DNA of 64,000 bases, from assembly GCF_037094465.1 (NCBI RefSeq), contig NZ_CP146609.1, positions 3,963,501-4,027,500 on the forward strand. Direction: 5' to 3'. Both the position numbers and the translations under genes were made by a program. Every line of letters begins with the position of its first letter. The first letter of the stretch is position 1. Shown in pieces: positions 7,510 to 17,159 of this stretch. Origin of the DNA: Pseudodesulfovibrio sp. 5S69 (GTDB lineage Bacteria > Desulfobacterota > Desulfovibrionia > Desulfovibrionales > Desulfovibrionaceae). Below the pieces are notes generated by a model, which did no database searches, had not been told where the DNA came from, and worked only from the letters and a program-made list of their open reading frames with translations.

Positions 7510-8439
7510 CTAGTGCATGAAGTCGTGGGCCCAGCGGACCAGGTTGACGGCGATGAGCAGGGCCCCTTCCCAGCGGCGGACCTTCCAGCCCGTGCGCAGG
7601 AGCACGAGGACCAGGCCGACCATGCCCACCAGGACGATCAGGCCGGACGAGGCCTCGGCCGAGACCGGCAGCGGCTTGAGCAGGCAAGTCAGCCCGAGCA
7701 CGCCCGCGAAGTTGAAGAAATCCGAGCCGATGAGGTTGCCGAGCAGCATCTCGTTCTTGCCCCGGACGGAGGCCGCCAGGCAGGTGACCAGCTCGGGCAG
7801 GGAGGTCCCCGCGGCCACGATGGTCACGCCGATGACCCAGGACGACACGCCGAGTTGGGTGGCGATGGACGTGGCCGCCGTGACCATCAGGTCCCCGCCC
7901 GCAGCGATGGCCACGAACCCGGCCGCAAGCCAGACCCCGTCGCGCCAGGTGGCGACCTTGCCCCGCGTCTCCTCCAGCTCTTCCTCGCCCACGGCCTCGC
8001 GCTTCATGCCCAGATAGGTCAGGTAGCCGACGAGCAGCGCCACGAGGCAGGCCCCGAAGACCCGGCCCAGCGTCCCGGTGAAGGACACGGCCAGGATGCC
8101 CGCCGTGGTCAGGAACAGGAGCAGCCCGTCGCGGTAGACGATGGTCCGATTGGAGGTAAGCGGCTTGATCAGGGCCATGAGCCCGAGGATGAAGCCGAGG
8201 TTGAAGATGTTGGACCCGACCACGTTGGACAGAGAGATGTCGTTCTGCCCCCGGAAGGCCGCGTTGATGGTCACCAGGAACTCGGGCGCGGACGTGCCCA
8301 GCGCCACGATGGTCAGGCCGATGACCAGCTCGGACACGTTGTACTTGCGGGCGATGAGCGATGCCGAGGTGACGATCCAGTTGGCCCCGAACCAGAGCAG
8401 CAGCGCGGACACGCTGAAGGTGACGATGTCTATGAACAT
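7510..8439 (-). CDS. Calcium/sodium:cation antiporter (CaCA family, YrbG type)
   Basis: This 309-residue membrane protein has about ten hydrophobic segments arranged as two homologous halves. The alpha-repeat motifs are explicit: VALGTSAPEFLVTI with the following GSNIFNLG in the first half (residues about 45-80), and VAAGTSLPELVTCLAAS with GSDFFNFAG in the second (about 195-235). A short hydrophilic loop near residues 150-165 separates them. The family exchanges Ca2+ or related cations for Na+ or K+/H+ across the inner membrane. It is the last gene of a minus-strand run after the PP-loop gene, with a 36-nt gap. Confidence 0.92.
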   Translation of the reverse strand: MFIDIVTFSVSALLLWFGANWIVTSASLIARKYNVSELVIGLTIVALGTSAPEFLVTINAAFRGQNDISLSNVVGSNIFNLGFILGLMALIKPLTSNRTIVYRDGLLLFLTTAGILAVSFTGTLGRVFGACLVALLVGYLTYLGMKREAVGEEELEETRGKVATWRDGVWLAAGFVAIAAGGDLMVTAATSIATQLGVSSWVIGVTIVAAGTSLPELVTCLAASVRGKNEMLLGNLIGSDFFNFAGVLGLTCLLKPLPVSAEASSGLIVLVGMVGLVLVLLRTGWKVRRWEGALLIAVNLVRWAHDFMH

Positions 8440-8475
8440 TGCCGGACTGTAAGGGATGGTGCGAACGGGCGCAAG

Positions 8476-9540
8476 CTAAGCTTGGGCGCGTTCCTTCTTC
8501 CACTCGCGGACGATCTCGGGCTTGGGCTCGGCCCACTGGAGCACGGTCTCGCGGGCCGGAACCACGGCCACGGTCTCGGTGCGTCCTTGGCGGCGGACGG
8601 CCACCCGGACGGGCTCGCCCGTGGCCTCGAACCGCTTGCGGGCCTTGCCCGAATAGGAGCAGATGAGCGCGGCGGCGTCCTTGAGGACTTCGGCGTCCCA
8701 CTCGCCTTGAAGAGGCCTGCCCACGGCCAGGGGGCCGGGGAAGTCGGCCAGTTTGAACACGTAGTCGCCCGCTTCGGCGCAGGCTGCCAACTGGTCGTTG
8801 TCCTCGGCGGTCCGGCCGAAGGCCAGCCAGTGCGCACCGGCCCAGACCTGGCGCCCGGTGCGGGCCAGGGTGAAATCATTGGGGGCCGGGCGGTCGCGGT
8901 GGGTCAGGAGCTTGACAAACCGGGCCGCGCCCTGGGATTCGGTCAGGCAGCAGCCGCCCGCCGGGGTGGGAATCTCGGTGAACCCGTAGTGCTCGGCCAT
9001 GGCGTACTGCGGCTTGCGGCCCCGCCCGTGCCAGTCGTGCAGCCTCTCGCGGTCCACCAGCCCGGATTCCTCCATGGGCGTGGGCGGCAGGTTCCTGGCG
9101 CATAGGGGGCGCAGGAGCACATCGCGCACCTCGGCCCGCTTGGTGATCAGATTGAGCGCGTCCTCCCGCTGGCTCATGGGCCGCTGGCCGATGACCTCGC
9201 CCGAAATCAGGAACTTCGCGCCGTACCCGGCCATGAGCCCGTGGGCGTGTTCGAGCATGATGATCTTGCAGTCGATGCACGGGTTGAGCCACTTGCCGAA
9301 CCCCTGGGACGGCCCGCCCAGGAGCATGTCCACGTACTCCTGCCGGATGTCCACCTCCACGGCCTCAATACCGTAGTGGTCCCGCCAGAACGGGATGAGA
9401 TGGGGCTTGCCGAAAAAGGGCGTGACAAAGTGCAGCCCGAGGACCGTCAGGCCCTGGTCCATGACCGTGCGCACGGCCAGGATGGAATCCAGGCCGCCGG
9501 ACAGCAGCGCCAGTGCGTCGTATGTGTTTCGTTCCGCCAT
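8476..9540 (-). CDS. PP-loop ATPase related to tRNA thiolation enzymes (ThiI/MnmA-like)
   Basis: This 354-residue protein begins with the PP-loop ATP-pyrophosphatase motif LLSGGLDSILA at residues about 10-20. A conserved NPCIDCKI segment (near residue 88) and GGCCLT (near residue 200) carry cysteines of the kind that handle sulfur in tRNA 2- or 4-thiouridylases. Such proteins are commonly labelled tRNA thiouridylate enzymes in sulfate reducers, but the exact base and position are not established. The C-terminal third (after residue 210) is not recognised and resembles a family-specific RNA-binding extension. The ATG at 9540 has no Shine-Dalgarno. It probably shares a transcript with the upstream binding-protein gene (52-nt gap). 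Confidence 0.75.
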   Translation of the reverse strand: MAERNTYDALALLSGGLDSILAVRTVMDQGLTVLGLHFVTPFFGKPHLIPFWRDHYGIEAVEVDIRQEYVDMLLGGPSQGFGKWLNPCIDCKIIMLEHAHGLMAGYGAKFLISGEVIGQRPMSQREDALNLITKRAEVRDVLLRPLCARNLPPTPMEESGLVDRERLHDWHGRGRKPQYAMAEHYGFTEIPTPAGGCCLTESQGAARFVKLLTHRDRPAPNDFTLARTGRQVWAGAHWLAFGRTAEDNDQLAACAEAGDYVFKLADFPGPLAVGRPLQGEWDAEVLKDAAALICSYSGKARKRFEATGEPVRVAVRRQGRTETVAVVPARETVLQWAEPKPEIVREWKKERAQA

Positions 9541-9592
9541 GGAGGGGTCACTTATGTGAGATCGGGGCCGAGGGCAACCCCGCAATGCCGGG

Positions 9593-10393
9593 CTAGGGGA
9601 CGATATGCTTCTTGAGCCCGGCGTTGAAGCGGGTCAGGAACTCGTCGGCCGACAGGCCGTGGTCCTTGAAAAAACGGAGGGAGACCGGGACGCACAGGGG
9701 CACGCTCTCGCCGATCTCGCCGGGGCAGGCGGTCACTTCATCGAACAGGGGTGCGCCCTGCTCCTTCAGATAGAGCCCGAGGCGGCGGTCGCAGAGAACC
9801 CTGTCCAGGCGGCCTTCCAGAAGCATCCGGAAGTTGGCCCGGTTCGGCTCCCTGCCGATGCTCTCTTCCACCCGGAAGGTCCCGGCGGCCAGGGCCTCCT
9901 GCCACTTGGGCCCGTAGTAATATCCCTCGATGACCCCGATGCGCAGGCCCGCCAGGTCATCCAGAGTCTGCCAGCAGCCTGCCTGATCCGGCCCCAGTTT
10001 CCAGAGCACGGTGTGCATGTGCGCCACGGGATCGGAAAAGCGCATGAAGGCCTGCCGCTCGATGCTGACCACGCACGGGAGCATCATGGACACGGTCCCG
10101 TCGCGCATGGCCTCCAGGCAGCGCCGGAACGGCAGGACGCGGAATTTCGGCGTGTAGCCCATGTCGGACAACACCCGCCCCATCGCCTCCACCGTCTCGC
10201 CGTTGAGCTTCCCGGCCTTGTCCAACCGGGACATGGGCGGCAACAGATACGCCGCCACCTCGAAGACCGGTCCGCGGGCGTCGGCATTTCCCACAGCCAG
10301 ACAGAACGCCAGCACCGCTGCGAACAAGAAGCCACCCGATCGTGCAACTTCGCTTCTCACCAGACCTCCCACATCGTTCGTATTGTCAAACAT
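9593..10393 (-). CDS. Periplasmic solute-binding protein, SBP family 3-like
   Basis: This 266-residue precursor has a hydrophobic signal segment (residues about 22-38, ending NADARG), then a bilobal-type binding domain with the pattern seen in amino-acid-type extracellular solute-binding proteins: [36 protein letters not shown], and [14 protein letters not shown]. No permease or ATPase gene is adjacent, so it may serve a distant transporter or act as a sensor partner. The ligand is unknown. The start at 10393 is chosen for signal-peptide length. An ATG at 10423 is possible. It is divergent from recA. Confidence 0.75.
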   Translation of the reverse strand: MFDNTNDVGGLVRSEVARSGGFLFAAVLAFCLAVGNADARGPVFEVAAYLLPPMSRLDKAGKLNGETVEAMGRVLSDMGYTPKFRVLPFRRCLEAMRDGTVSMMLPCVVSIERQAFMRFSDPVAHMHTVLWKLGPDQAGCWQTLDDLAGLRIGVIEGYYYGPKWQEALAAGTFRVEESIGREPNRANFRMLLEGRLDRVLCDRRLGLYLKEQGAPLFDEVTACPGEIGESVPLCVPVSLRFFKDHGLSADEFLTRFNAGLKKHIVP

Positions 10394-10511
10394 ACCTGGG
10401 CCTAGACCTGTCCGCAACTCCATTATATCTGGCCCGGAGCGGCACTTCGGAACCGAGCGGAAAAGGTGCAACCGGCTGCACCCCCTTCCTTTTTTTCCAT
10501 ATATATGGGTG

Positions 10512-10540
10512 TTGCCCGCGAAGGGCGTATCTGGTATCTG
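10512..10540 (+). promoter_or_regulatory. Candidate sigma-70 promoter of recA
   Basis: TTGCCC (10512-10517) and TATCTG (10535-10540) are 17 nt apart, about 48 nt before the recA start. The sequence GAACATGTTG directly follows. No canonical LexA box (CTG-N10-CAG or GAAC-N4-GTTC) was found exactly, so SOS control cannot be shown. Confidence 0.4.
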
Positions 10541-10587
10541 AACATGTTGCTCGTTTGTTGCCGCCCGTAAATTCCGGAGGAGACCCC

Positions 10588-11646
10588 ATGGCCCGTAAAG
10601 CCGTAGACCCCGAAGCCCTGCGCAAAGAAGCGCTGGGCACCGCCCTGACCACCATTGAACGCAAGTTCGGCAAAGGCTCGATCATGCGCCTGGACGGCGA
10701 GGCGTCCCATTCCATCCCGTTCATCCCCACCGGTTCCATCGGCCTGGATATCGCCCTGGGCATCGGCGGCGTACCGCGCGGCCGGGTCATCGAGATCTAC
10801 GGCCCCGAATCCTCGGGCAAGACCACCCTGGCCCTGCACATCATCGCCCAGGCCCAGAAGGCGGGCGGCTCGGCGGCCTTTGTCGACGCCGAGCACGCGC
10901 TGGACCCCGGCTACGCCAAGCGGTTGGGCGTACACACCGACGACCTGCTCATCTCCCAGCCCGACTACGGCGAACAGGCGCTCGAAATCGCCGATCTGCT
11001 GGTCCGCTCCGGCGCGCTCGACGTCATCGTCATCGACTCGGTGGCCGCGCTCATCCCGCAGGCCGAGCTCGAAGGCCAGATGGGTGAGACCCAGGTGGGC
11101 AGCCAGGCGCGGCTCATGTCCCATGCCCTGCGCAAGCTGACCGGCACCATCCACAAGTCCAACTGCGTGGTCATCTTCATCAACCAGATCCGCATGAAGA
11201 TCGGCATGACCGGCTACGGCAACCCCGAGACCACCTCGGGCGGCAACGCGCTCAAATTCTACGCCTCCTGCCGCCTGGACATCCGCCGCATCCAGACCCT
11301 CAAGGACAAGGACGAGGCCTACGGCATCCGCGCCCGTATCAAAGTGGTCAAAAACAAGGTTGCCCCGCCCTTCCGCCAGGCCGAGGTGGACGTCCTCTAC
11401 GGCCAGGGCATCTCCCGCATGGGCGAACTCATCGACATGGGCGTGGAGAACGGCATCATTGAGAAATCCGGTTCCTGGTTCGCCTACGGTTCCGAGAAGC
11501 TCGGCCAGGGCAAGGAGAACGTCCGCGCCCTGCTGCAGGACAACCCGGACCTGGCCCATTCCATCGAAGAGGCCCTGATGACGCACCTCGGGTTCCGCGA
11601 CGTGCCCGAGGATGAGGCCGCACCGGCACCGGACGCCGGCGAATAG
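10588..11646 (+). CDS. recA: Recombinase RecA
   Basis: RecA forms ATP-dependent filaments on single-stranded DNA, drives strand exchange, and triggers LexA cleavage. The 352-residue length and sequence are typical. Walker A GPESSGKT lies at residues 72-79, Walker B at [10 protein letters not shown] (about 140-149), and the L2/DNA-binding segment [21 protein letters not shown] near residue 205. The C-terminus is acidic ([12 protein letters not shown]), as in many RecA proteins. The start at 10588 has GGAGGA 7 nt upstream. It is followed by a strong terminator and then alaS. Confidence 0.98.
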   Translation: MARKAVDPEALRKEALGTALTTIERKFGKGSIMRLDGEASHSIPFIPTGSIGLDIALGIGGVPRGRVIEIYGPESSGKTTLALHIIAQAQKAGGSAAFVDAEHALDPGYAKRLGVHTDDLLISQPDYGEQALEIADLLVRSGALDVIVIDSVAALIPQAELEGQMGETQVGSQARLMSHALRKLTGTIHKSNCVVIFINQIRMKIGMTGYGNPETTSGGNALKFYASCRLDIRRIQTLKDKDEAYGIRARIKVVKNKVAPPFRQAEVDVLYGQGISRMGELIDMGVENGIIEKSGSWFAYGSEKLGQGKENVRALLQDNPDLAHSIEEALMTHLGFRDVPEDEAAPAPDAGE

Positions 11647-11667
11647 CCCGAGTATCAGCCCGTAACG

Positions 11668-11703
11668 AGCGCCCCGGACCGCGAGCGTCGGGGCGCTTTT
11701 ATA
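11668..11703 (+). terminator. Intrinsic terminator of recA
   Basis: The 9-bp stem AGCGCCCCG/CGGGGCGCT with a 12-nt loop is followed by TTTTAT. It lies 22 nt after the recA stop. alaS starts 35 nt further on, so alaS is either read through or starts from a promoter overlapping this hairpin. Confidence 0.85.
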
Positions 11704-11737
11704 TCGGTAATACATTTCCCTGGAGAACAACAACACG

Positions 11738-14377
11738 ATGAAAGCCAACGAAATCCGCCAACGCTTCCTTGAGTACTTCGAGAGAAACGGACACACCATT
11801 GTGGAGTCCTCTCCCCTGACGCCCAAGGACGACCCGAGCCTGCTCTTCACCAACGCGGGCATGGTCCAGTTCAAGAAGCTCTTCCTGGGTCAGGAAAAGC
11901 GCGACTACAACCGCGCCACCACGGCCCAGAAATGCCTGCGCGTGGGCGGCAAGCACAACGACCTGGAAAACGTGGGCCGCACCGCACGCCATCACACCTT
12001 TTTCGAGATGCTCGGCAACTTCTCCTTCGGCGACTACTTCAAGGAAGACGCCATCAAATTCTGCTGGGAGTTTCTGACCGAGGAACTGGGGCTCGACAAG
12101 GACCGCCTGTACATCACCATCTACAAGGACGACGACGAGGCGGGCGAGTTGTGGCAGAAGGTGGCCGGGGTCCCGGCCGAGCGCATCTACCGGCTCGGCG
12201 AGAAGGACAACTTCTGGTCCATGGGCGACACCGGCCCCTGCGGCCCGTGCTCCGAGGTCCACTACGACCAGGGCGAGGAAGTGGGCTGCGGCCCGAACTG
12301 CGGCATCGGCAAGTGCGACTGCGACCGTTACCTGGAGATCTGGAACCTGGTCTTCATGCAGTACGACCAGGCCGAGGACGGCACCCGGAGCGACCTGCCC
12401 AGGCCGTCCATCGACACCGGCATGGGATTGGAGCGCATCGCGGCCGTGGCCCAGGGCGTGCACTCCAATTACGAGACCGACCTGTTCCAGTCCATCATCC
12501 AATACACCGCCGACCTGGCGGGCGTGAAATACCGGGAATCCGTGGAGGTCGACACCGCCCTGCAGGTCATCGCCGACCACTCGCGGGCCATCGCCTTCCT
12601 CATCCCGGACCAGGTCCTGCCCTCCAACGAGGGACGCGGCTACATCCTGCGCCGACTGATCCGCCGCGCCTACCGCTTCGGCAAGCTCATGGGCCTTGAA
12701 GGCTCCTTCCTGTGGAAGACCGCCTCCAAGGTCATCGACGACATGGGCGGCCACTACAAGGAGCTGGAGGAGACCCGCGACTTCATGGTCGAGGTGGTCA
12801 AAGGCGAGGAGGAATCCTTTGCCAAGACCCTGGACAAGGGGCTGGAGATGCTCGAGGAGGAGCTGGCCGAACTGAAGAAGGCGGGCTCCGCCATCGTGCC
12901 CGGCGAGACCACCTTCAAGCTCTACGACACCTACGGCTTTCCCATCGACATCGTCCGCGATGTAGCCGAACAGCAGGGCATCGGTGTGGACGAGACCGAG
13001 TTCGACAAATTCATGCAGGAGCAGAAGCAGCGCTCCAAGGCCGCCTGGAAGGGCTCGGGCGAGAAGGACGTGGCTTCCATCTTCCAGACCCTGCTCGAAC
13101 AGGACGTGACCAGCGAATTCTCCGGCTACGAGACCATGGCCGACCAGTCCGGGATCGCCTATGTCCTCACCCCCGGGGGCGAGGTCGTGGACGAACTCAA
13201 GGAAGGCGAGTCCGGCTGGCTGGTGGCCGAGGTCACCCCGTTCTACGGCGAGTCCGGCGGCCAGGTGGGCGACACCGGGGCCATCGCGGCCAGCGGCGGC
13301 AAGGCCGACGTGCTCGATACGGTCAAGCCCTCCAAGAAACTGACCGCGCACAAGATCGTCGTCACCGAAGGCGCGCTCAAGCCCGGCGACCAGGCGTTCT
13401 TCAACGTGGACCGGACCCAGCGCCTGGCGACCATGCGCAACCACACCACCACCCACCTGCTCCACGCGGCCCTGCAGAAGGTGCTCGGCGACCACGCCAA
13501 GCAGGCGGGGTCGCTGGTCGGCCCGGACCGGCTGCGCTTCGATTTCACCCACATCAAGGGCCTCTCCCATGAGGAGATCGCCGAGGTCGAGAAGCTGGTC
13601 AACCAGGCCATCTTCGACGCCATCCCCGTGACCCGCGAGGTCATGTCCATCGAGGCCGCCCAGGCCAAGGGCGCCACCGCCCTGTTCGGCGAAAAATACG
13701 GCGACACGGTCTCGGTCATCGAGGTGCCCGGCGTGTCCATGGAATTCTGCGGCGGCACCCACCTGGACAATACCGGCATCGCCGGGTCCTTCGTGATCAC
13801 CTCCGAGTCCGGCGTGGCCGCGGGCATCCGGCGCATCGAGGCCGCCACCGGCCACAACGCCGTGGCCTGGCTGAACGAGCGCCGCGAGGCGGCAAGCGAA
13901 GCCGGGGCCATGCTCAAGGCCCTGCCCGCCGACCTGCCCGGCAAGGTCAAGGACCTCCAGCAGCAGGTCAAGGACATGCACAAGGAGATGAAGTCGCTCC
14001 AGGCCAAGCTCGCCTCGGGCGCGGGCCGCGACATGATGAGCGAACTTGAAGAGATCAACGGCGTCAAGGTCCTGGCCGTGGAGCTGGAGGCCCCGAACAT
14101 GGGCGTCATGCTCGAACAGATGGACGCCCTGCGCTCCAAGCTGCCGTCCGGGATCATCTGTCTGATCGCCCCGCACGAGGACGGCAAGGTCTCGGTGGCC
14201 CTGTCCGTGACCAAGGACCTGCACGCCCGCTTCAAGGCCGGCGACCTGATCAAGCCCGTGGCCGGCGAAGTCGGCGGCGGAGGCGGCGGACGCCCGGACC
14301 TGGCCCGCGCCGGCGGCTCCAACCCGGCGGGCATCCAGAACGCCCTGGCCAAGCTCAAGGAGCTGGTCTCGGCGTAG
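11738..14377 (+). CDS. alaS: Alanyl-tRNA synthetase
   Basis: AlaRS attaches alanine to tRNA-Ala and edits mischarged Ser and Gly. The 879-residue protein has the full domain order: class II catalytic core (residues 1 to about 460; [15 protein letters not shown], then [22 protein letters not shown] as motif 2), the editing domain with [11 protein letters not shown] near residue 569 and CGGTH near residue 671, and the C-terminal Ala domain ending in a glycine-rich [15 protein letters not shown] segment. The start ATG is the first in the conserved N-terminus ([13 protein letters not shown]). It is followed by a terminator hairpin. Confidence 0.98.
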   Translation: MKANEIRQRFLEYFERNGHTIVESSPLTPKDDPSLLFTNAGMVQFKKLFLGQEKRDYNRATTAQKCLRVGGKHNDLENVGRTARHHTFFEMLGNFSFGDYFKEDAIKFCWEFLTEELGLDKDRLYITIYKDDDEAGELWQKVAGVPAERIYRLGEKDNFWSMGDTGPCGPCSEVHYDQGEEVGCGPNCGIGKCDCDRYLEIWNLVFMQYDQAEDGTRSDLPRPSIDTGMGLERIAAVAQGVHSNYETDLFQSIIQYTADLAGVKYRESVEVDTALQVIADHSRAIAFLIPDQVLPSNEGRGYILRRLIRRAYRFGKLMGLEGSFLWKTASKVIDDMGGHYKELEETRDFMVEVVKGEEESFAKTLDKGLEMLEEELAELKKAGSAIVPGETTFKLYDTYGFPIDIVRDVAEQQGIGVDETEFDKFMQEQKQRSKAAWKGSGEKDVASIFQTLLEQDVTSEFSGYETMADQSGIAYVLTPGGEVVDELKEGESGWLVAEVTPFYGESGGQVGDTGAIAASGGKADVLDTVKPSKKLTAHKIVVTEGALKPGDQAFFNVDRTQRLATMRNHTTTHLLHAALQKVLGDHAKQAGSLVGPDRLRFDFTHIKGLSHEEIAEVEKLVNQAIFDAIPVTREVMSIEAAQAKGATALFGEKYGDTVSVIEVPGVSMEFCGGTHLDNTGIAGSFVITSESGVAAGIRRIEAATGHNAVAWLNERREAASEAGAMLKALPADLPGKVKDLQQQVKDMHKEMKSLQAKLASGAGRDMMSELEEINGVKVLAVELEAPNMGVMLEQMDALRSKLPSGIICLIAPHEDGKVSVALSVTKDLHARFKAGDLIKPVAGEVGGGGGGRPDLARAGGSNPAGIQNALAKLKELVSA

Positions 14378-14407
14378 ACAGGACACACGTATATATTGTT
14401 TGGACAT

Positions 14408-14440
14408 GCCCCCGAGCGTTCCGGCGCTCGGGGGCTATTT
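14408..14440 (+). terminator. Intrinsic terminator of alaS
   Basis: The perfect 11-bp stem GCCCCCGAGCG/CGCTCGGGGGC with a 6-nt loop is followed by TATTT. It lies 30 nt past the alaS stop. Confidence 0.8.
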
Positions 14441-14811
14441 CATAAGAAACGGATTTGGAAGCCGCCTTCGGCGGATTTGTCGGATGATTTCGCCTCTGGC
14501 GGGCAAGGGGGCTGACCCCCTTGCATCCCCGTTATGCGCCTCCGGCGGATATTTCACTCGATATGGGGCGTGAGGCGGAGTTTGCGACGATCGGTTTTAC
14601 GTAAACAAAATGCTTGTGGCCCGCTCCCATTTCAGGTAAGAACTTCCTCCCGGTCTGTACCACCGGCTTAGGAGAACAACCCGTTACAACCCCGTTCTCC
14701 CGGGTCCGGCGGCCTGATCGCGCGACCACTCTTATATAGTTGAAATGGGTTGACAGGCGGGCGCAATGCCCGTAAAGGTCCCCTTCTTGAGAATTTGCAA
14801 GGAGCATTTTT
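14441..14811 (+). other. Intergenic region alaS-rplM with a palindromic element
   Basis: This 371-nt region has no credible gene. It contains several short CCGCC/GGCGG hairpins and a perfect 9-bp stem with a 4-nt loop (GCAAGGGGG CTGA CCCCCTTGC, 14503-14524), of a type often scattered between genes in proteobacteria. The last 65 nt hold the rplM promoter. Confidence 0.5.
14750..14778 (+). promoter_or_regulatory. Sigma-70 promoter of the rplM-rpsI operon
   Basis: A perfect TTGACA (14750-14755) is followed after 17 nt by TAAAGG (14773-14778), giving a leader of about 30 nt before rplM. The strong -35 and the A/T-rich stretch upstream (CTTATATAGTTGAAA) suit a highly expressed ribosomal operon. 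Confidence 0.55.
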
Positions 14812-15240
14812 ATGAAGACATATAGCCCGAAGCCGGAAGACGCGAACCGCGAGTGGTTCATCGTCGACGCCACGGACAAGATCCTGGGCCGCCTGGCCAC
14901 CGAGATCACCACCCGTCTGCGCGGCAAGCACAAGCCTGAGTTCGCCCCCCACATGGATATGGGCGATTTCGTGGTGGTCATCAACGCCGAGAAGATCAAG
15001 GTCACCGGTCAGAAGATGGACGCCAAGATGTACTACAAGCACACCAACCATCCCGGCGGTCTCAAGGAAAAGACCCTCCGCCAGATGCTGGACATCAAGC
15101 CCGAAAACGTCATCACCGCCGCTGTCAAGGGCATGCTGCCCAAGAACAAGCTGGCCGCCCAGCAGCTCAAGAAGCTGAAGGTCTACGCCGGTCCCGAGCA
15201 CCCGCACGCGGCCCAGGCTCCCAAAACTCTGGATTTCTAA
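14812..15240 (+). CDS. rplM: 50S ribosomal protein L13
   Basis: This 142-residue protein matches L13 throughout: [32 protein letters not shown] at the N-terminus, then the [25 protein letters not shown] core and the C-terminal [24 protein letters not shown] segment. L13 binds 23S rRNA early in large-subunit assembly. The start has AAGGAG 9 nt upstream. It forms a two-gene operon with rpsI, 12 nt apart, as in most bacteria. Confidence 0.98.
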   Translation: MKTYSPKPEDANREWFIVDATDKILGRLATEITTRLRGKHKPEFAPHMDMGDFVVVINAEKIKVTGQKMDAKMYYKHTNHPGGLKEKTLRQMLDIKPENVITAAVKGMLPKNKLAAQQLKKLKVYAGPEHPHAAQAPKTLDF

Positions 15241-15252
15241 TCGGGGATTATC

Positions 15253-15642
15253 ATGAGCGATTTCACCTACGCCACTGGCAAACGTAAGAATGCGATCTCC
15301 CGTACCCGGCTGTACGCCGGTACCGGCCAGATCACCGTCAACGGCCGTCCCTTCGAGGACTACTTCCCCCGCAAGACCCTGCAGATGGTCGTCCAGCAGC
15401 CCCTGAAGCTGGTCAAGATGCTCGATCGCTTCGACATCAAGGCCAACTGCTCCGGCGGCGGCGTGTCCGGACAGGCCGAGGCCCTGCGCCACGGCATCAC
15501 CCGCGCCCTCTGCGCCCTGGACCCGGAACTGCGTTCCGTGCTCAAGCCCGCCGGTCTCCTGACCCGCGACGCCCGTAAGAAAGAGCGCAAAAAGTACGGT
15601 CTCCGCGGCGCCCGCGCCTCCTTCCAGTTCTCCAAGCGTTAA
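15253..15642 (+). CDS. rpsI: 30S ribosomal protein S9
   Basis: This 129-residue protein is full-length S9: ATGKRKNAISRTRLYAGTGQITVNGR near the N-terminus, GGGVSGQAEALRHGITRAL in the middle, and the basic tail ending FQFSKR, whose terminal SKR reaches the P-site tRNA. Second gene of the rplM-rpsI operon, followed directly by a terminator. Confidence 0.98.
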   Translation: MSDFTYATGKRKNAISRTRLYAGTGQITVNGRPFEDYFPRKTLQMVVQQPLKLVKMLDRFDIKANCSGGGVSGQAEALRHGITRALCALDPELRSVLKPAGLLTRDARKKERKKYGLRGARASFQFSKR

Positions 15643-15670
15643 GCCGAGACTGGGACACCCAGACCACACA

Positions 15671-15698
15671 GGCCGGTACCGCATGGTGCCGGCCTTTT
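15671..15698 (+). terminator. Terminator of the rplM-rpsI operon
   Basis: The 10-bp stem GGCCGGTACC/GGTGCCGGCC, with one G-U pair and a GCAT loop, is followed by TTTT. It starts 29 nt after the rpsI stop. Confidence 0.8.
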
Positions 15699-15810
15699 CA
15701 CGTTGGAATGCACTATTCCGCCTCCGACACGCCAGCATTTGCGCCCAGGAGCGGAAAATTCCCATTCAATTCTTGCCCGGACCCGTATTTGTCCATAGAA
15801 TGCCCTCATT

Positions 15811-17073
15811 ATGCCATCCAAGAAAAAACCGCAGCCACGCATGTTGTTCGCCTCCCCGGACGGCGAAATTTTCGATCATCCCGACCTGCTCCTGATGGTC
15901 CGACGGGGCGACGAATTCGGCCTGCCCCGGCCCGACGAAATCATGCCCCTGCCTGACGAATCCGAGTTCTTCATGCTGCCCGGCCGCCACGCCATGGGCT
16001 ACAGCCAGGAGGATGGACGTGCCGAGGTCATGGAGGAGCTGGCCGTGGCCGCCTTCGCCTGTCCCGGCCACACGGTCACCGGCGTGGCCGCCTATGAATC
16101 CGACGACGACGCCCCGGTCCTGCCCCTGCTCTCCTACGCTGCCATCGGCTACGCCAACGGCAAATTCTGGGTCTGCGCCAAGCAGGTGGACGAGGACAAG
16201 CGCCAGGTCTTCTCCCACATCCCGCCCGACCGCATCGAGGCGGGCGCGCACGAACTGCTCTCCGAGATGCCCGAAAACCGGCTGGTCAACCATCTGGCGG
16301 GCTGCGCCCTGACCAGCGGCTGCCCGGCGGCCAAGAACTTGGCGCTCGGCCGGTTCGAGTGCCCCCTGCCCACCTCGCAGGTGTGCAACGCCGAGTGCGT
16401 GGGCTGCATCTCCTACCAGCCCGAGGACTCCGGCTTCCCGTCCCCGCAGTGCCGCATCTCGTTCAGGCCCACCGCGGACGAAATCGTCCAGATCATGCGC
16501 CGCCACGAGTCGCGGGAACGCCGCCCCATCTTCTCCTTCGGCCAGGGCTGCGAGGGCGAGCCCCTGCTTGAGGCCGAGCTGATCTGCGAGGCGATCACCA
16601 AATACCGCCACGAGGGCGGCATGGGCACCGTCAACGTCAACACCAACGGCTCGCGCCACCAGGCCATGCCCGCGCTCAAAATCGCCGGGGTCAACTCCAT
16701 CCGGGTCAGCCTCAATTCCGCGCGCAAGGGCCCTTACGAGGCCTACTACCGGCCCAAGGCCTACACCTTCGACGATGTACGCGAGACCATCTGCAAGGCC
16801 CACGACGTCGGCCTGTTCGTGTCCCTGAACCTGCTCTTCTTCCCCGGCATCACCGACACCGAAGAGGAGTTCGACGCCCTGGCCGAACTGGGCGAGACCT
16901 GCCGCTACGACTTCATCCAACTGCGCAACCTCAACCTCGATCCCGAACTCTACCTCAAACTCATGGAACCCTTCGGGCACTCCCCATCCATGGGCTTCAA
17001 CAACTTCAGGAAACGACTCAAGAAAGCCCTCCCCTGGCTGGAGTACGGCTATTTCAACCCGTACCTGGGCTGA
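15811..17073 (+). CDS. Radical SAM protein of unknown substrate
   Basis: This 420-residue protein has an N-terminal region of about 185 residues with no recognised domain, then a radical-SAM core with the cluster motif CNAECVGC (CX3CX2C) near residue 195. Core features follow: FSFGQGCEGEPLL in the glycine-rich region, VNTNGS, and a SLNSARKGPYEAYYRP segment. Such enzymes use a 4Fe-4S cluster and SAM to generate a 5'-deoxyadenosyl radical. The substrate is unknown. No strong ribosome site precedes the ATG. The gene converges on the DUF1003 gene, with a long hairpin between. Confidence 0.85.
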   Translation: MPSKKKPQPRMLFASPDGEIFDHPDLLLMVRRGDEFGLPRPDEIMPLPDESEFFMLPGRHAMGYSQEDGRAEVMEELAVAAFACPGHTVTGVAAYESDDDAPVLPLLSYAAIGYANGKFWVCAKQVDEDKRQVFSHIPPDRIEAGAHELLSEMPENRLVNHLAGCALTSGCPAAKNLALGRFECPLPTSQVCNAECVGCISYQPEDSGFPSPQCRISFRPTADEIVQIMRRHESRERRPIFSFGQGCEGEPLLEAELICEAITKYRHEGGMGTVNVNTNGSRHQAMPALKIAGVNSIRVSLNSARKGPYEAYYRPKAYTFDDVRETICKAHDVGLFVSLNLLFFPGITDTEEEFDALAELGETCRYDFIQLRNLNLDPELYLKLMEPFGHSPSMGFNNFRKRLKKALPWLEYGYFNPYLG

Positions 17074-17085
17074 GTAAGAGGAAGA

Positions 17086-17148
17086 ATGCCTCCGGGCCTC
17101 CAGCCGTAGGGCTCGAAGACTCGCCTACGGCTGGAGGCCCGGAGGCAT
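17086..17148. terminator. Long bidirectional terminator hairpin
   Basis: Two perfectly complementary 25-nt arms (17086-17110 and 17124-17148) with a 13-nt loop sit between two convergent genes. Pairing extends a few bases outward with one bulged A. T-rich tracts are weak on both sides, but the stem length and position suggest that it terminates transcription from both directions. Confidence 0.7.
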
Positions 17149-17159
17149 CTTCACCCCGG

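Noticed and set aside
10500-10587. LexA/SOS box at the recA promoter
   Set aside because: GAACATGTTG is suggestive, but neither the CTG-N10-CAG form nor GAAC-N4-GTTC is met, so no operator is claimed.
11699-14407. A 902-codon open frame antisense to alaS
   Set aside because: alaS has all its catalytic and editing motifs. The antisense frame has no recognisable family and a biased composition.
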